64,000 nucleotides of DNA from Macrostomum hystrix (taxonomy: Eukaryota; Platyhelminthes; Macrostomidae). The notes under the pieces are model-generated. The model ran no database searches and was not told the origin of the DNA. It worked only from the letters and a program-made list of their open reading frames with translations. The stretch's first letter is position 1, and every line of letters starts with the position of its first letter. A program made the translations under genes and the position numbers. The stretch is taken from contig CATNEN010000038.1 of assembly GCA_950097015.1 (NCBI GenBank), positions 21,037,001 through 21,101,000 on the forward strand. The letters are read 5' to 3'. Of this stretch, positions 1 through 8,854 are shown one piece after another.

Positions 1-481
1 CCAAAAGTTCCCGGAATGTCCAAAGTAGCTCTTCAACGGAGCCATGAAATTTCACGCCTATGGTGTCAAACGAAAGGAACTTTTGTCACAAAGAAAATAA
101 AGTTAAAATCATGTTTATATATTTCTCTATTTAGGAGCTGCAGCAAGAAACGTGCGCGAATGTCAGGGGTAGTGTTACTCAAGCTCAAAAATTGATGGCA
201 ATGATTTTTCATCTCCATTTATGGATATTTTCATTTTGAATTAGTGCTACTGACGTGTCAGAAAGACGTGGCAGTGTCTATGGAGAAAAAGCAGAAATGC
301 TCATAGAAAAAAGCGGAAACTCGTTCTAAAATGCTATAGCCTACTCGGAGATAAAACGGCAGTGGCTGTGTCAACCCTAATCACCTACTCGTCTAGTTTG
401 CCAGCCCCCGATTGTTGGCATAGGAAGCAAATTAATCGATATTTAGTTTACCTACTAGACTAGCACGTTGATCTAAAAGCG

Positions 482-571
482 ATGGTCGCCATTGCGAAGA
501 AGCTGCCTTGGCTGCTGCTTCTGATGCTCGCCTACATGGTAGTTGTTGAAGGACTTCGCCTCCGTCAACTG
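482..571 (+). CDS. First coding exon of an unrecognised secreted protein (left palindrome arm copy)
   Basis: An ATG at 482 opens a 30-codon frame with a basic N-terminus, a leucine-rich core (LPWLLLLMLAYMVVVEG) and then LRLRQL, followed directly by the consensus donor gtgagt at 572. This is a classic signal-peptide exon ending in phase 0. Two more copies exist, at 2131-2220 (minus) and 43086-43175 (minus); the latter has Lys in place of the Glu after VVV. No second exon could be found: in this copy the intron runs into the LTR insertion at 1193, and in the others it runs towards the same LTR or its internal sequence. The gene is therefore probably a 5' fragment at all three places, or its next exon is far away. 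The mature protein is unknown. Confidence 0.55.
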
Positions 572-907
572 GTGAGTTGTCGATTGAACGATGCTGAGCA
601 GTCAAGGTCAAGCATGTTTGCCCGCCGGCAGCCTGAGGCTCGTTAGCAAATTGTCTAGATCAACAAGTCATAGGCTTCAGGAGACTTAGATAGTTCGAAA
701 ATTAATATTTTTCTTGATCTAAATTGCTAAACTAGATGAGACTTACTATTTTTCTCTTGAGGTTTACATTTCTGGTGGCTATATTCAATTCAAAAGGCCA
801 ATAACTTTTTGTTAATCAGAAAATTTGAAATTTGAAATTTACAGAAAAAAAACAAAAACATTCTAGGTCTCCAGGGAAAAAACTTTTACTGGACATGTCA
901 AAAAGCG

Positions 908-1017
908 ACAGGTGTACTTTGACCCGATCGATAACCGGAAGCCACAGGTGTACTTTGATCCGATCGATTACCGGAAGCCACAGGTGTACTTTGATCCGAT
1001 CGATAACCGGAAGCGAT
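908..1017. repeat. 36-bp minisatellite, three units
   Basis: Three head-to-tail copies of a unit containing ggtgtactttgatccgatcg then ataaccggaagcca. The copy B equivalent (42641-42750, reversed) also has three units. The right palindrome arm has only one, at about 1757-1797, so the right arm begins inside this repeat. Confidence 0.9.
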
Positions 1018-1192
1018 AGGACGAGATTTATTTACGCAAGAAAATGAAGGAACGCTTAATTTAGACTTAAGATTCAAAAGACAGGATGTCTAATTACATA
1101 AAAATCTATGTGATTTAATAAAACAATGCTCCCTTTTTCGAAAGGTCCAGGACGAATGTCACTTTTTTCGAGCTGATTATTTTGTCAGGCTT

Positions 1193-1756
1193 TGTCGCGA
1201 CTTTCGTCTTGCCTTCTGCCTCTATTCACTCTTTTGTTCTCTGCACTTTTCTTGTTTACATCGTCCAGTTCAATCTAGTTCTTTCTCTCTCGTTATCTCT
1301 GCGGCTGATCTCTCATTCTCTATCCTTTCTTTCTTTCCTGCTCTCTGATTGGTCCGCCGCTCACGTTCTAGCCTCCTCTCCTACCCTCAGTCGCGCACTC
1401 TTGTTATCGTACCGCCAACCCCCCTTCCTTATCGCTCTGTTAAACTTAAATATATTTTGACTCTCGGCCTGAATTGGCTCACAGCCGTATGAACGGGCTC
1501 TTACTGCGAGGACTCAATTTGTTGCATAAGAATTCAAGACATGGCGCCCGAACAAAATCGAACCCAAATGTAGAATTATTTTCTGCCAGCTCCTTCTGGC
1601 TTTCATCTCATCAGCGTCGTTCTCGTCCGCCAGCCTGCATTGACTTGCATAAAACGTTCTTCGTCTCGTCTCGTCTCGTCTCGCCTCAGTTCGTCCCATG
1701 TGGCGACCGCCGGTTCCTGGTCTCTCATTCGTTCGACGGGATCGCCACAGGTAACC
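1193..1756 (+). mobile_element. 5' end of an LTR retrotransposon: LTR, primer-binding site, leader
   Basis: The LTR is 1193-1541 (349 bp, TGTCGCGA...CAAGACA). It is recognised because two solo copies in the window (21759-22113 and 42114-42463, both reversed) have identical ends and 5-bp target duplications. The LTR is T/C-rich and has a TATA-like aatatatttt near 1450. Directly after it, 1542-1553 (tggcgcccgaac) is the complement of a tRNA-Lys 3' end. The leader 1554-1756 contains a short (tctcg)n run at about 1656-1685. No gag or pol follows: at about 1757 the sequence passes into the right palindrome arm, so the element is cut off. The base pairs before the LTR (ggctt, 1188-1192) match the aagcc duplication of the copy B solo LTR, so this is the same insertion event. 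Confidence 0.88.
1542..1553 (+). other. Primer-binding site, tRNA-Lys type
   Basis: The 12 bases tggcgcccgaac begin at the first base after the LTR end CA, which is the usual place for a retroelement primer site. They match the tRNA-Lys class of primer-binding site known from several retroelements. Neither solo LTR carries this site. Confidence 0.8.
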
Positions 1757-2701
1757 GTGGCTTCCGGTTATCGATCGGGTCAAAGTACACCTGTCGCTTT
1801 TTGACATGTCCAGTAAAAGTTTTTTCCCTGGAGACCTAGAATGTTTTTGTTTTTTTTCTGTAAATTTCAAATTTCAAATTTTCTGATTAACAAAAAGTTA
1901 TTGGCCTTTTGAATTGAATATAGCCACCAGAAATGTAAACCTCAAGAGAAAAATAGTAAGTCTCATCTAGTTTAGCAATTTAGATCAAGAAAAATATTAA
2001 TTTTCGAACTATCTAAGTCTCCTGAAGCCTATGACTTGTTGATCTAGACAATTTGCTAACGAGCCTCAGGCTGCCGGCGGGCAAACATGCTTGACCTTGA
2101 CTGCTCAGCATCGTTCAATCGACAACTCACCAGTTGACGGAGGCGAAGTCCTTCAACAACTACCATGTAGGCGAGCATCAGAAGCAGCAGCCAAGGCAGC
2201 TTCTTCGCAATGGCGACCATCGCTTTTAGATCAACGTGCTAGTCTAGTAGGTAAACTAAATATCGATTAATTTGCTTCCTATGCCAACAATCGGGGGCTG
2301 GCAAACTAGACGAGTAGGTGATTAGGGTTGACACAGCCACTGCCGTTTTATCTCCGAGTAGGCTATAGCATTTTAGAACGAGTTTCCGCTTTTTTCTATG
2401 AGCATTTCTGCTTTTTCTCCATAGACACTGCCACGTCTTTCTGACACGTCAGTAGCACTAATTCAAAATGAAAATATCCATAAATGGAGATGAAAAATCA
2501 TTGCCATCAATTTTTGAGCTTGAGTAACACTACCCCTGACATTCGCGCACGTTTCTTGCTGCAGCTCCTAAATAGAGAAATATATAAACATGATTTTAAC
2601 TTTGTTTTCTTTGTGACAAAATTTCCTTTCATTTGACACCATGGGCGTGAAATTTCATGGCTCCGTTGAAGAGCTACTTTGGACATTCCGGGAACTTTTG
2701 G
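1757..2701. repeat. Right arm of the palindrome, also the start of segmental duplication copy A
   Basis: Inverted relative to 1-1017 and direct relative to 42711-43655. It lacks the part of the arm nearest the LTR (the equivalent of 1018-1192) and starts inside the 36-bp minisatellite at gtggcttccgg. A mirror-image copy of the signal-peptide exon lies at 2131-2220. Confidence 0.92.
2131..2220 (-). CDS. First coding exon of an unrecognised secreted protein (right arm copy)
   Basis: Mirror-image copy of the exon at 482-571. The ATG is at 2220 on the minus strand, the 30 codons give the same hydrophobic leader, and the donor gtgagt follows at 2130. It points towards the left-arm copy, so the two are convergent. 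The next exon, if any, would have to lie across the retroelement, which makes a functional transcript unlikely here. Confidence 0.5.
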
Positions 2702-2942
2702 GACGCCTGAGGAATGAGTAGATCTATCTGAGGAATGAGTAGATCTATCTGAGGTCTATTTGTTTATTTTAGAACGATGTTAAATTTTCTAAACAGAACA
2801 TCAACTTTAAATCTTCAAATGCAAACACAAGTTCAAGTTGTTGGTGCAGATGCAGATAATTTGATAATGTAACGTAACTTCTATAGCTCGCAGATGTTGA
2901 GTGGGTGACAATTTTAAAAACGTTTCTGAAGCTATAGACGCT

Positions 2943-3692
2943 ATGCTTGTTGCTCTTCTAGTGGCAGCAATTCTTTGTCTTGACTTGACCGAGGCCAGTT
3001 CCATTGTTGAAGAATTTTCCGAAATCAGCGGCTCCCTGTGCATCAACAGCGACTTCGTATCCCTCGAAGGTGCAGGCCACACCAAACTGCAGTGTGCAGT
3101 CAAGTGCAGTCTGAAGGTTAACTGCCAGGCCTTCTCAGTGAAAGACGGTGGAGACTGCAGCCACTTTGTGTTCAACAGGTGCAGCAAGCAGGTGAGAGAC
3201 TGCGGCTGCAGCAGCACCGGAAGGCTGTTTTTGAGGCGACAACATGGCCTGTCGCCGGGTCGCCTGTGCTCAAGCAACAATGCTGAGCAGCTGTGCGGAG
3301 TGAAGTACGCGCTGTTCTCTGGCCCGCCATGGTTCCAGGCCAGCCGTCTGGGCTGCGATTCGGAGCCTGGCCTAGCCATCATGGCCGACATCACCGACCT
3401 GCAGGAGCTGAGCTTCATTAAATCACTAGCTAACAAGTACAAGCAGAACTTTACTGCATTTTTTGTATCCGGACTTCAGAAACCTGGCAGTCTGGAGCCT
3501 TACGGTGGCTGGTACTGGGCTAGCTGTGACCTGCCAATCAACGGTACCTACTGGGCCAGCTCAGAGCCCAACGATGCCAATGGACAGCAAAATGTAACCA
3601 TTGTAGTTGGAGGCGCTGGTCTGGCCGACCATTTCGATGGCTCGTCACAGTTTAACAAAGGCGTCCTGTGTGAATGCCTAGATCCATTTTAA
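2943..3692 (+). CDS. Secreted PAN/apple-like plus C-type lectin domain protein (copy A)
   Basis: 249 residues in a single exon. The start is the ATG at 2943, because an upstream GTG at 2901 lacks support and copy B starts at the same ATG. Residues 1-19 form a signal peptide (MLVALLVAAILCLDLTEAS). Residues about 27-90 are cysteine-rich with the CAVKC...NCQAFSV spacing of a PAN/apple-like fold. Residues about 110-249 read as a C-type lectin domain: EQLCGVKYALFS, WFQASRLGC, WYWASC, WASSEPNDANGQQNV and the closing GVLCEC. The EPN tripeptide in the WASSEPND segment is the mannose-type signature of calcium-dependent sugar binding, but an exact WND triad is not clear. Role inferred: extracellular carbohydrate recognition or adhesion. 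AATAAA follows at 3728. It differs from copy B (44022-44771) at four residues, all compatible with function. Confidence 0.85.
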   Translation: MLVALLVAAILCLDLTEASSIVEEFSEISGSLCINSDFVSLEGAGHTKLQCAVKCSLKVNCQAFSVKDGGDCSHFVFNRCSKQVRDCGCSSTGRLFLRRQHGLSPGRLCSSNNAEQLCGVKYALFSGPPWFQASRLGCDSEPGLAIMADITDLQELSFIKSLANKYKQNFTAFFVSGLQKPGSLEPYGGWYWASCDLPINGTYWASSEPNDANGQQNVTIVVGGAGLADHFDGSSQFNKGVLCECLDPF

Positions 3693-3727
3693 AGTTCAGG
3701 TTTTGATTGGGTCTTCACGAATAATCA

Positions 3728-3733
3728 AATAAA
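3728..3733 (+). terminator. Polyadenylation signal of the lectin gene
   Basis: AATAAA 36 bp after the stop codon of the lectin gene, conserved in copy B at 44807-44812. Confidence 0.6.
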
Positions 3734-4261
3734 CTCGAAAGAAGTTCAGTTTAAGGATTCTCTCGACGATGCTGACGTCGGACTTTGAAAGTTAGTTCAT
3801 CGCAATGGGTGGGAGATTTCGATCCAAATAGTGGACTTCAAAAGGATGTTATGGGCAAAGGGGATAAGTCTGAAGATCTGGGGGATTGCTTACTAGGGGA
3901 GGGGATTAATCAAGGACTATTCGAGTCAATGAGACAGATGAGATAGTGATGGGACAGTTGACAGATAATATGAGACTTAGAGATGGACATGTACAAAAGG
4001 AGAGAAGTGAGACAACCTATACCAGAGCAGGCCGGCAGTCCAGCAGTTGAGCTCCAACCGGCTCACAATCAAAGCCAGGAATAGAGAATGCTTTCGGGCA
4101 GTGATGATCAGCTACTCAGAGATGGCAGCTTTCGCGGTGACGCGACCACAGTGGCTGCTCCTGCATGCAGTGCCGACAGAAGCAAAAAGCTGGACATTCG
4201 ATAGCAGCGGAGATCAGTTGGCCTTCTTTTTGCGAGTGGGAGATTATTCCCTTATCTAATT

Positions 4262-4440
4262 ATCCGTTTATCTCTTTATCCTCCTATTAGTTTTTTTCTT
4301 ATCCTCATATCAGTTCATTCCCTTATCCTCTTATCAGTTTATTCCCTTATCCTCTTTTCAGTTTATTCCCTTATCCTCTTATCGGTTTATTCTCTCAAAT
4401 ACCCCATATCCCATACCCCATACCCCATACCACATACTAT
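4262..4440. repeat. Tandem repeats 3' of the lectin gene
   Basis: Several diverged units of about 24 bp built on ttatcctcttatcagtttat, followed from about 4400 by short ccccatac-type units. Copy B has the same arrays near 45340-45520. Between 3734 and 4261 I see no convincing coding signal: a 70-codon frame at 4047-4259 begins without an ATG and its conservation equals that of its flanks. Confidence 0.8.
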
Positions 4441-4555
4441 CTTTCATCTCTCATCTGTCTCTCATCATCTATCTCACGAAAGTTCCGTGAAGTTAAAAGA
4501 AATTTTTATGCAAGTAAACTTTGGAAGCCTAATTTCTTGCAAGAAAATTTATTGA

Positions 4556-4673
4556 CCATGTACCCTAGTTGTAATGATGCGTCATGCACCCTAGATTTAA
4601 TGATTAGTCACGCACCCTAGATGAATGATGAGTCATGCACCCTAGATGAATGATGAGTCATGCACCCATCGTC
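4556..4673. repeat. Short tandem repeat, 24-25 bp
   Basis: Four units of caccctagatgaatgatgag type. Copy B has one fewer unit (45637-45720). Confidence 0.8.
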
Positions 4674-4915
4674 AGTCAGTAAACTGGTGTTAGTTAACTA
4701 TAGTATGCACTGAGAACCTTATTAAGTAAAGTACAGTGGCGTTCTGTCAGTTTATTTCTAATTACTAGCAATTAGTCAATTCATTGTTAATAGCCAATCC
4801 AAAGCCAAACATTATCGGACCCATGCGCCGCCGAAGTGAATTATAACAATCGGTTTAGGCAGCAGGGACGTCATTGATTTGACCGAACCATTTTTATACG
4901 GTTTCGCTCAGCAAT

Positions 4916-5165
4916 TTAGCTTCGGACAGGACTGGCTTGACACAATAGCGTTTTCTGGGCTGCTGGCGACACACGGCGAATGGCTGCTCTTGAATGCGTT
5001 TTCGCCGTGTGCCTCACTATCCTCATCCTCCTGAAGTCTTCCTGCCGCTGAAGAACAAATGCCTGTCGTAGTCCGTGCTGTCGAATCGCCTTTGATATCC
5101 GTCGGCGTTGCTTAAACCTGACCTGCCGGGCACCCTTGAAGCCAAACCAGCTGCCGTTGCCTTAT
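4916..5165 (-). CDS. Possible internal/terminal exon of an unrecognised small gene (copy A)
   Basis: On the minus strand an acceptor-like ttttaaaataag at 5166 opens a frame of about 80 codons without stop, basic and containing WFGFKGARQVRFKQRR. Upstream, 5232-5270 holds ATG TAC AAG CAC followed by a clean donor (gtaagc at about 5231), so a short first exon is possible. The phases do not favour one frame clearly: one frame ends after about 46 residues, another runs to 4916. Copy B (45968-46217) keeps both frames open. I do not recognise the product, and it may not be a gene. Confidence 0.22.
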
Positions 5166-5417
5166 TTTAAAAGGGAAATTTATTGATTGTAGTTTTATTA
5201 CAGAAAAGAGCCTAAAAATTAAAGCTTACCAGTACACAGCCTTTGAAAGTGTACCAGTGCTTGTACATCCGGCCCGAGTATCAGTTTAATTCTCAACTAT
5301 TTTTGTCAGCAAAATTTAGATGGAGGAGCGTGCTCCTGCTTAAATTTAGATTTAGTTAGTACAGAAAACATAAAAATAAATTGATTTTATTCACAACTGA
5401 AATCTAGATGTATGGAG

Positions 5418-5783
5418 AGCCTTCCTTGCGCCAACCCCTCTCCGCACCAACCCCTCTCCGCACCAACCCTATCCGCACCAACCCCCTCCGCATCAACCCT
5501 CTCCGCAAAACCCTTGTCTGCACAAACCCCTCTTCACACCAACCCCTCTCGTACCAACCCCTCTCCTTACCAACCCCTCTCCGCACCAACCCCTCTCGTA
5601 CCAACCCTCTCCGCATCAACCCCTCTCCGCACCAACCCTATCCGCACCAACCCCCTCCGCATCAACCCCTCTCCGCAAAACCCTTGTCTGCACAAACCCC
5701 TTTTCACACCAACCCCTCTCCGCACCAACCCCTCTCCGCACCAAAACCTCTGCGCAGCGCACTAACCCCTCTCCATACAGCCC
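5418..5783. repeat. 15-17 bp C-rich minisatellite
   Basis: Head-to-tail units of accaacccctctccgc with insertions such as aaacccttgtctgcac. The array stops right at the 3' end of the coiled-coil gene on the minus strand. Copy B (46454-46756) is shorter by several units. Long open frames in all directions are a by-product of the unit. Confidence 0.92.
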
Positions 5784-5786
5784 CTC

Positions 5787-6531
5787 TCAGGCATCATTCA
5801 TAATAGGAAAGTTAAAAGTACAAACTAAAACAACTGGACACGATGGTGTCAGCAGAAAACTGGCTCCACCAGTTGATCCGTTACAGTCGGCATCGCTGTC
5901 CAGCGAACTACGCGATAGCGGCTTCAATTGTTGGTTTCTCTGCTGTTGCAACTGAAGACTGTCCACAACAGCTTTCAAAGCATTCTCCTGCCTAGCGCCG
6001 GCGACTTCAATCAAACTGGCCAGGGAGTTAACGCTGCTCTTTAGTCGGGTCGACTCTCTAGACGCTTGGCTCTGAAGATCCGACTGGAGCTGCTGCAGCC
6101 GCTTTTCCAAGGCCTCACGTTGGCTTCTCAAATCCGACCGAATCTGTTGCAGGCGTTCGTCAATTATCGCTTCTTGACTACGAAGCCAGCCTTCTAATCT
6201 GAGCCTATGATTGGTAGAATATGGTCATATCCCCATTATTTAGTAACATCCCGCTGTAGTATGAAGGACTTCATAAGAAAACTCACTCCATAGCCGACAG
6301 CCGTAGCTTGAGGTCATTATAATCTGGCACCTTGGCGTCGGCATCGTCATTAGCTACTGTTGCTAATGATGCCTGAACACCAACACTGCTGCGTTTGTCC
6401 AGAGACTGTGTCGCCGAATTCGCTTGCCTCTTCACAGCCTGAGCTTTAGTTGGTTTAAGCGCACTCGCTTTCGACTGCTGCTGCTGCTGCTGCTGTTGCT
6501 GCTTGACCTTGCCATTAGTTAGCAATGGCAT
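5787..6531 (-). CDS. Two-exon coiled-coil protein, unrecognised (copy A)
   Basis: Exon 1 is 6531-6287 (ATG at 6531), the intron is 6286-6205 (gtgagt...catag), and exon 2 is 6204-5787. The joined frame gives 220 residues. A run of nine glutamines at about residues 11-19 is followed by a Lys/Ala-rich stretch and then, from about residue 75 to 165, a heptad-rich coiled coil with RLEGWLRSQEAIIDERLQQ and the near-repeat RSQREALEKRLQQLQSDLQS. The C-terminus is Ser/Asp-rich. An acceptor-like tttctttgtttctgattag sits just upstream of the ATG, so an untranslated exon or trans-spliced leader is possible. It lies in tandem behind the CCDC74-like gene on the same strand but is separated by that gene's stop codon. 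Copy B is at 46760-47504. Function unknown; probably structural. Confidence 0.62.
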
Positions 6532-6558
6532 AGCAATTAATTGTCTAATCAGAAACAA

Positions 6559-7779
6559 AGAAATCTAAACTTATACCAAAGCGATTCTCAACCTGAGGCT
6601 TTTAAGTCTCGACCGTTTCCTGTGCGCGATATGGGTCCCGTGTCGCGTCTTATATAGCTACTGGCAGTAGTATGATTCCAAGTACAGCCTTAGCAGGGAA
6701 GTTTGCTTCACTAATTTATGGTCTTCTTCTTTTAATGGAAAAAAATGCAACAATTTTTTTTAACTTATGCTTCTCATGCATCGATAGATCGATAAACAGA
6801 AGGCTATGCTTTAGTTATATACCTTACAGTCAGATTTTAAATATATATTTGAAAAAGGTGCATAAACTACTTAGAGCAACTTAACAAAATGGCCGAAAAA
6901 ATCGTTTCAACAAAAACAGCTGTGCAGGAAAAAGTTGCTTGATGAAAAGGCTTTTAAAAGACATTTAAACACCACGAGAAACAAAAACAGAAAATAAGAA
7001 AGTCATCTAGCCTTCTAAAGACTGTACAGATGTTCAGTCCGCGGACTGGGGAGAGAAAGGGGGAGATTCGAACTCCCGACCTCTTAGTTATTAGTCCAAA
7101 CTCACAATTTTCTGAGGCCCGTATTTTAATTATGCGGCCTGTAAAAATATAAAAAATAGTTGATTACACCTGCCCCATTTTGGTCAGATGTGCAGCCGAC
7201 AGCACAGCCGCAGCTATTGCGCGGCGCATCTGCAGGCTGCGTACGGCTGTTCAGTCCATGGACTGGGAGGACGCCACACCCACCCTTACCTGTCCCACCT
7301 AATGCTAGTTCCCATTTAACAGCTGGGTGAACTGAAGTATTGCAGAGTTAAGTGTCTTGCTAAAGCTCACAAGTTATTCCAGTGGAGTCGGGAATCGAAC
7401 CACCGACCTTCAAGTCGTAAGTCCGACGCTCTAACCACTAGGCTACAGCCTCCGTTTATGCAGGCCTATATCCACTTAAACAAACTGTTGATTGTTTACA
7501 AGCGAAAAAATGTCGAATTGATTTGAAAACTAGAAAGAAACGGTTTGGTCTAAACAATTTCGATTGAATTGCTAAATTAATATTTAAAATATTCAGTGTC
7601 AAATATTTAGAAGAAAACAAGATAAAAATATTTAAGCCAATGCTATATGTTTTTTTATAACTTGATTATGAATTCTATATTGTTTCTAAAAGGCGCAGTA
7701 TATTACGAGATATACCTATGTTGTTATCAAATAGATTTCTCTTCAAAGGACCAAACATTAAATCGAATGGTTCGTAAAC
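6559..7779. other. Spacer between the two minus-strand coiled-coil genes (copy A)
   Basis: AT-rich DNA with no gene. It holds a tRNA-like B-box fragment at about 7030-7090 (gttcgaatctccc on the minus strand) and one SINE at 7150-7458, listed separately. Copy B (47532-48761) is colinear. Confidence 0.7.
7150..7458 (-). mobile_element. tRNA-derived SINE (copy A)
   Basis: On the minus strand the head is tRNA-like, with an A box in gtagcctagtggttagagc and a B box in ggttcgattccc. The body contains cccagctgttaaatgggaac, ggtgggtgtggcgtcc, then cagtccatggactgaacag. It ends in a ggcaggtgtaatcaac tail. A plus-strand member at 57655-57915 shares head, body and tail, which defines the family. The 5' and 3' acceptor-stem sequences do not pair, so it is not a working tRNA gene. 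Identical position in copy B (48128-48436). Confidence 0.85.
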
Positions 7780-8529
7780 TCATTGCCGTTTTAACGCTGG
7801 CCTAGGCAATGGCTGCATCTGAATTTGAATCGGTAGCGGTGGCGGAGGCGGTGCAAGCGGCGCCAACTTCTGCTGCTGCTGCTGCTGCTGCTGCTGACCG
7901 CCGCGCACCGCCTGAGCTCGACGCCTCAAATCAGTCGCCCTAGTACCGATAGCCGAGGTGAACGCTGGTAGGCGACTCAAACTAGTATCTTCCCGGCTCA
8001 AGGAACTGCTAGTAGATTGCAAGAATAAATTGTATTGCTGCTGCTGCTGCTGCTGCTGATAATGATGATTGTGATGCTGTACTGGTCTTATATTCAGTCT
8101 GGTTGTACTGGAAATATCTGGATAGCAACTCCCAGTAGCAGCTCGCTTTAGCCGGTCAATTTCTTTCGATTGGCGATTGATTCGATCGAGCAGTCGCTCG
8201 ATAATCTGCTCGCAATCGTCTAGGCTCGGAGCGCGGGCGTCATCGTCTATGGCCGAACCTGCCGGCACAGCCTGCACCAGGCGCATAGGGTTTAGACGCA
8301 GCCGCAGACTGCCATTAGCCAGCAGAAGCAATTCTGTCGCCGGCTCCGGTTGAGTAGATCTGATAAAAATGTTTTGCACCCTTATTTTCTGTACTTATTT
8401 ACTAAACTAACGTGTCACTGGGGTGTAACTTACCGATTCGTGTTAAGAGCGTCGGATGTTACGTCATCAGTAGCGTTTATTTGCGGAATATTGATTGGCG
8501 ATTTCGGCTGAGCTATCTGCTCTCGGCCC
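7780..8529 (-). pseudogene. 3' part of a CCDC74-like gene (copy A, truncated)
   Basis: Only the last two exons are present: 8529-8434 (96 bp) and 8359-7780 (580 bp), with intact splice sites and an open frame. They match exons 3 and 4 of the complete copy B gene (48762-50381). Upstream, the duplication ends at 8855, 11 bases inside exon 2, so the first 150 residues with the family's N-terminal coiled coil are missing. The last exon encodes SLDDCEQIIERLLDRINRQ and two poly-Gln tracts and ends PRPALKRQ. Unless a new promoter exists, this copy is a gene fragment. Confidence 0.7.
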
Positions 8530-8614
8530 CTGAGACGATAATATTTATGAGTAAAGCTTTTTGTACAACAATTATGCCTATGAGATCTAACCCCTTGATT
8601 AGAAAATTTGAAAA

Positions 8615-8830
8615 TTCCTAAGCTCAGGAGTCAGCTGAATAGGCAGAACTGCCTCCTCGCTGGATGCGGGTCTATTGTCACTAAATGGTGTGCCAGTGCC
8701 CGCAGCCCTCCGGCACCATTACGATATCACTATTGTTACTATTTCCGTGGTATAAAAGCGCAAGACCTCCGCGATTTGGAGGCCAAGTCTCTAACCACAG
8801 GGCTACGACCGACACTTAAACAGGAAATTT
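8615..8830. mobile_element. Two SINE fragments at the edge of the duplication
   Basis: 8621-8720 (ctcaggagtcagctgaatag ... gcagccctccggcacc) is related to 41971-42065, which ends in the cctgcaatt tail. Next to it, 8745-8825 is tRNA-like on the minus strand (gtagccctgtggttagagac) but lacks a B box. The same composite lies in copy B at 49610-49810, within intron 2 of the CCDC74-like gene. Confidence 0.6.
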
Positions 8831-8854
8831 TACGCAATCATACCTATCAAGCAA

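Larger units (their letters stand above)
1..1192. repeat. Left arm of a large imperfect palindrome
   Basis: The first base begins ccaaaagttcccgg, which is the reverse complement of the sequence ending near 2701, and the match continues inward with few changes. The same segment occurs once more as 42464-43655 in the opposite orientation. The arm contains a signal-peptide exon (482-571) and a three-unit 36-bp minisatellite (908-1017). It ends exactly where the LTR insertion at 1193 begins. The arm probably continues to the left of the window. Confidence 0.93.
1757..8854. repeat. Segmental duplication, copy A (about 7.1 kb)
   Basis: Base-by-base reading shows this interval repeated in direct orientation at 42711-49843 with scattered substitutions and small indels. 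The right breakpoint is abrupt: both copies read tacctatcaagcaa and then diverge at 8855 and 49844. That point lies 11 bases inside exon 2 of the CCDC74-like gene. Copy A lacks about 86 bp present in copy B just upstream of the lectin gene, and its minisatellites differ in unit number. Confidence 0.95.

Noticed and set aside
1182-1460. About 90-codon Leu/Ser-rich frame within the LTR (also 21840-22118 and 42195-42464)
   Set aside because: Shared by three LTR copies only because they are similar. T/C-rich low complexity, no ATG at a common place, and LTRs are normally non-coding.
2901-2942. Upstream GTG start for the lectin gene
   Set aside because: Animal genes start at ATG; the ATG at 2943 begins a proper signal peptide and is shared with copy B.
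4047-4259. 70-codon frame 3' of the lectin gene
   Set aside because: No ATG start and no more conserved between duplication copies than its flanks; likely 3' flank.
5404-5803. Long frames over the C-rich minisatellite
   Set aside because: Repeat-generated in three frames; unit number differs between copies.
7387-7458. A genuine tRNA gene on the minus strand
   Set aside because: A and B boxes are present but the acceptor stem does not pair and the sequence continues into a SINE body.
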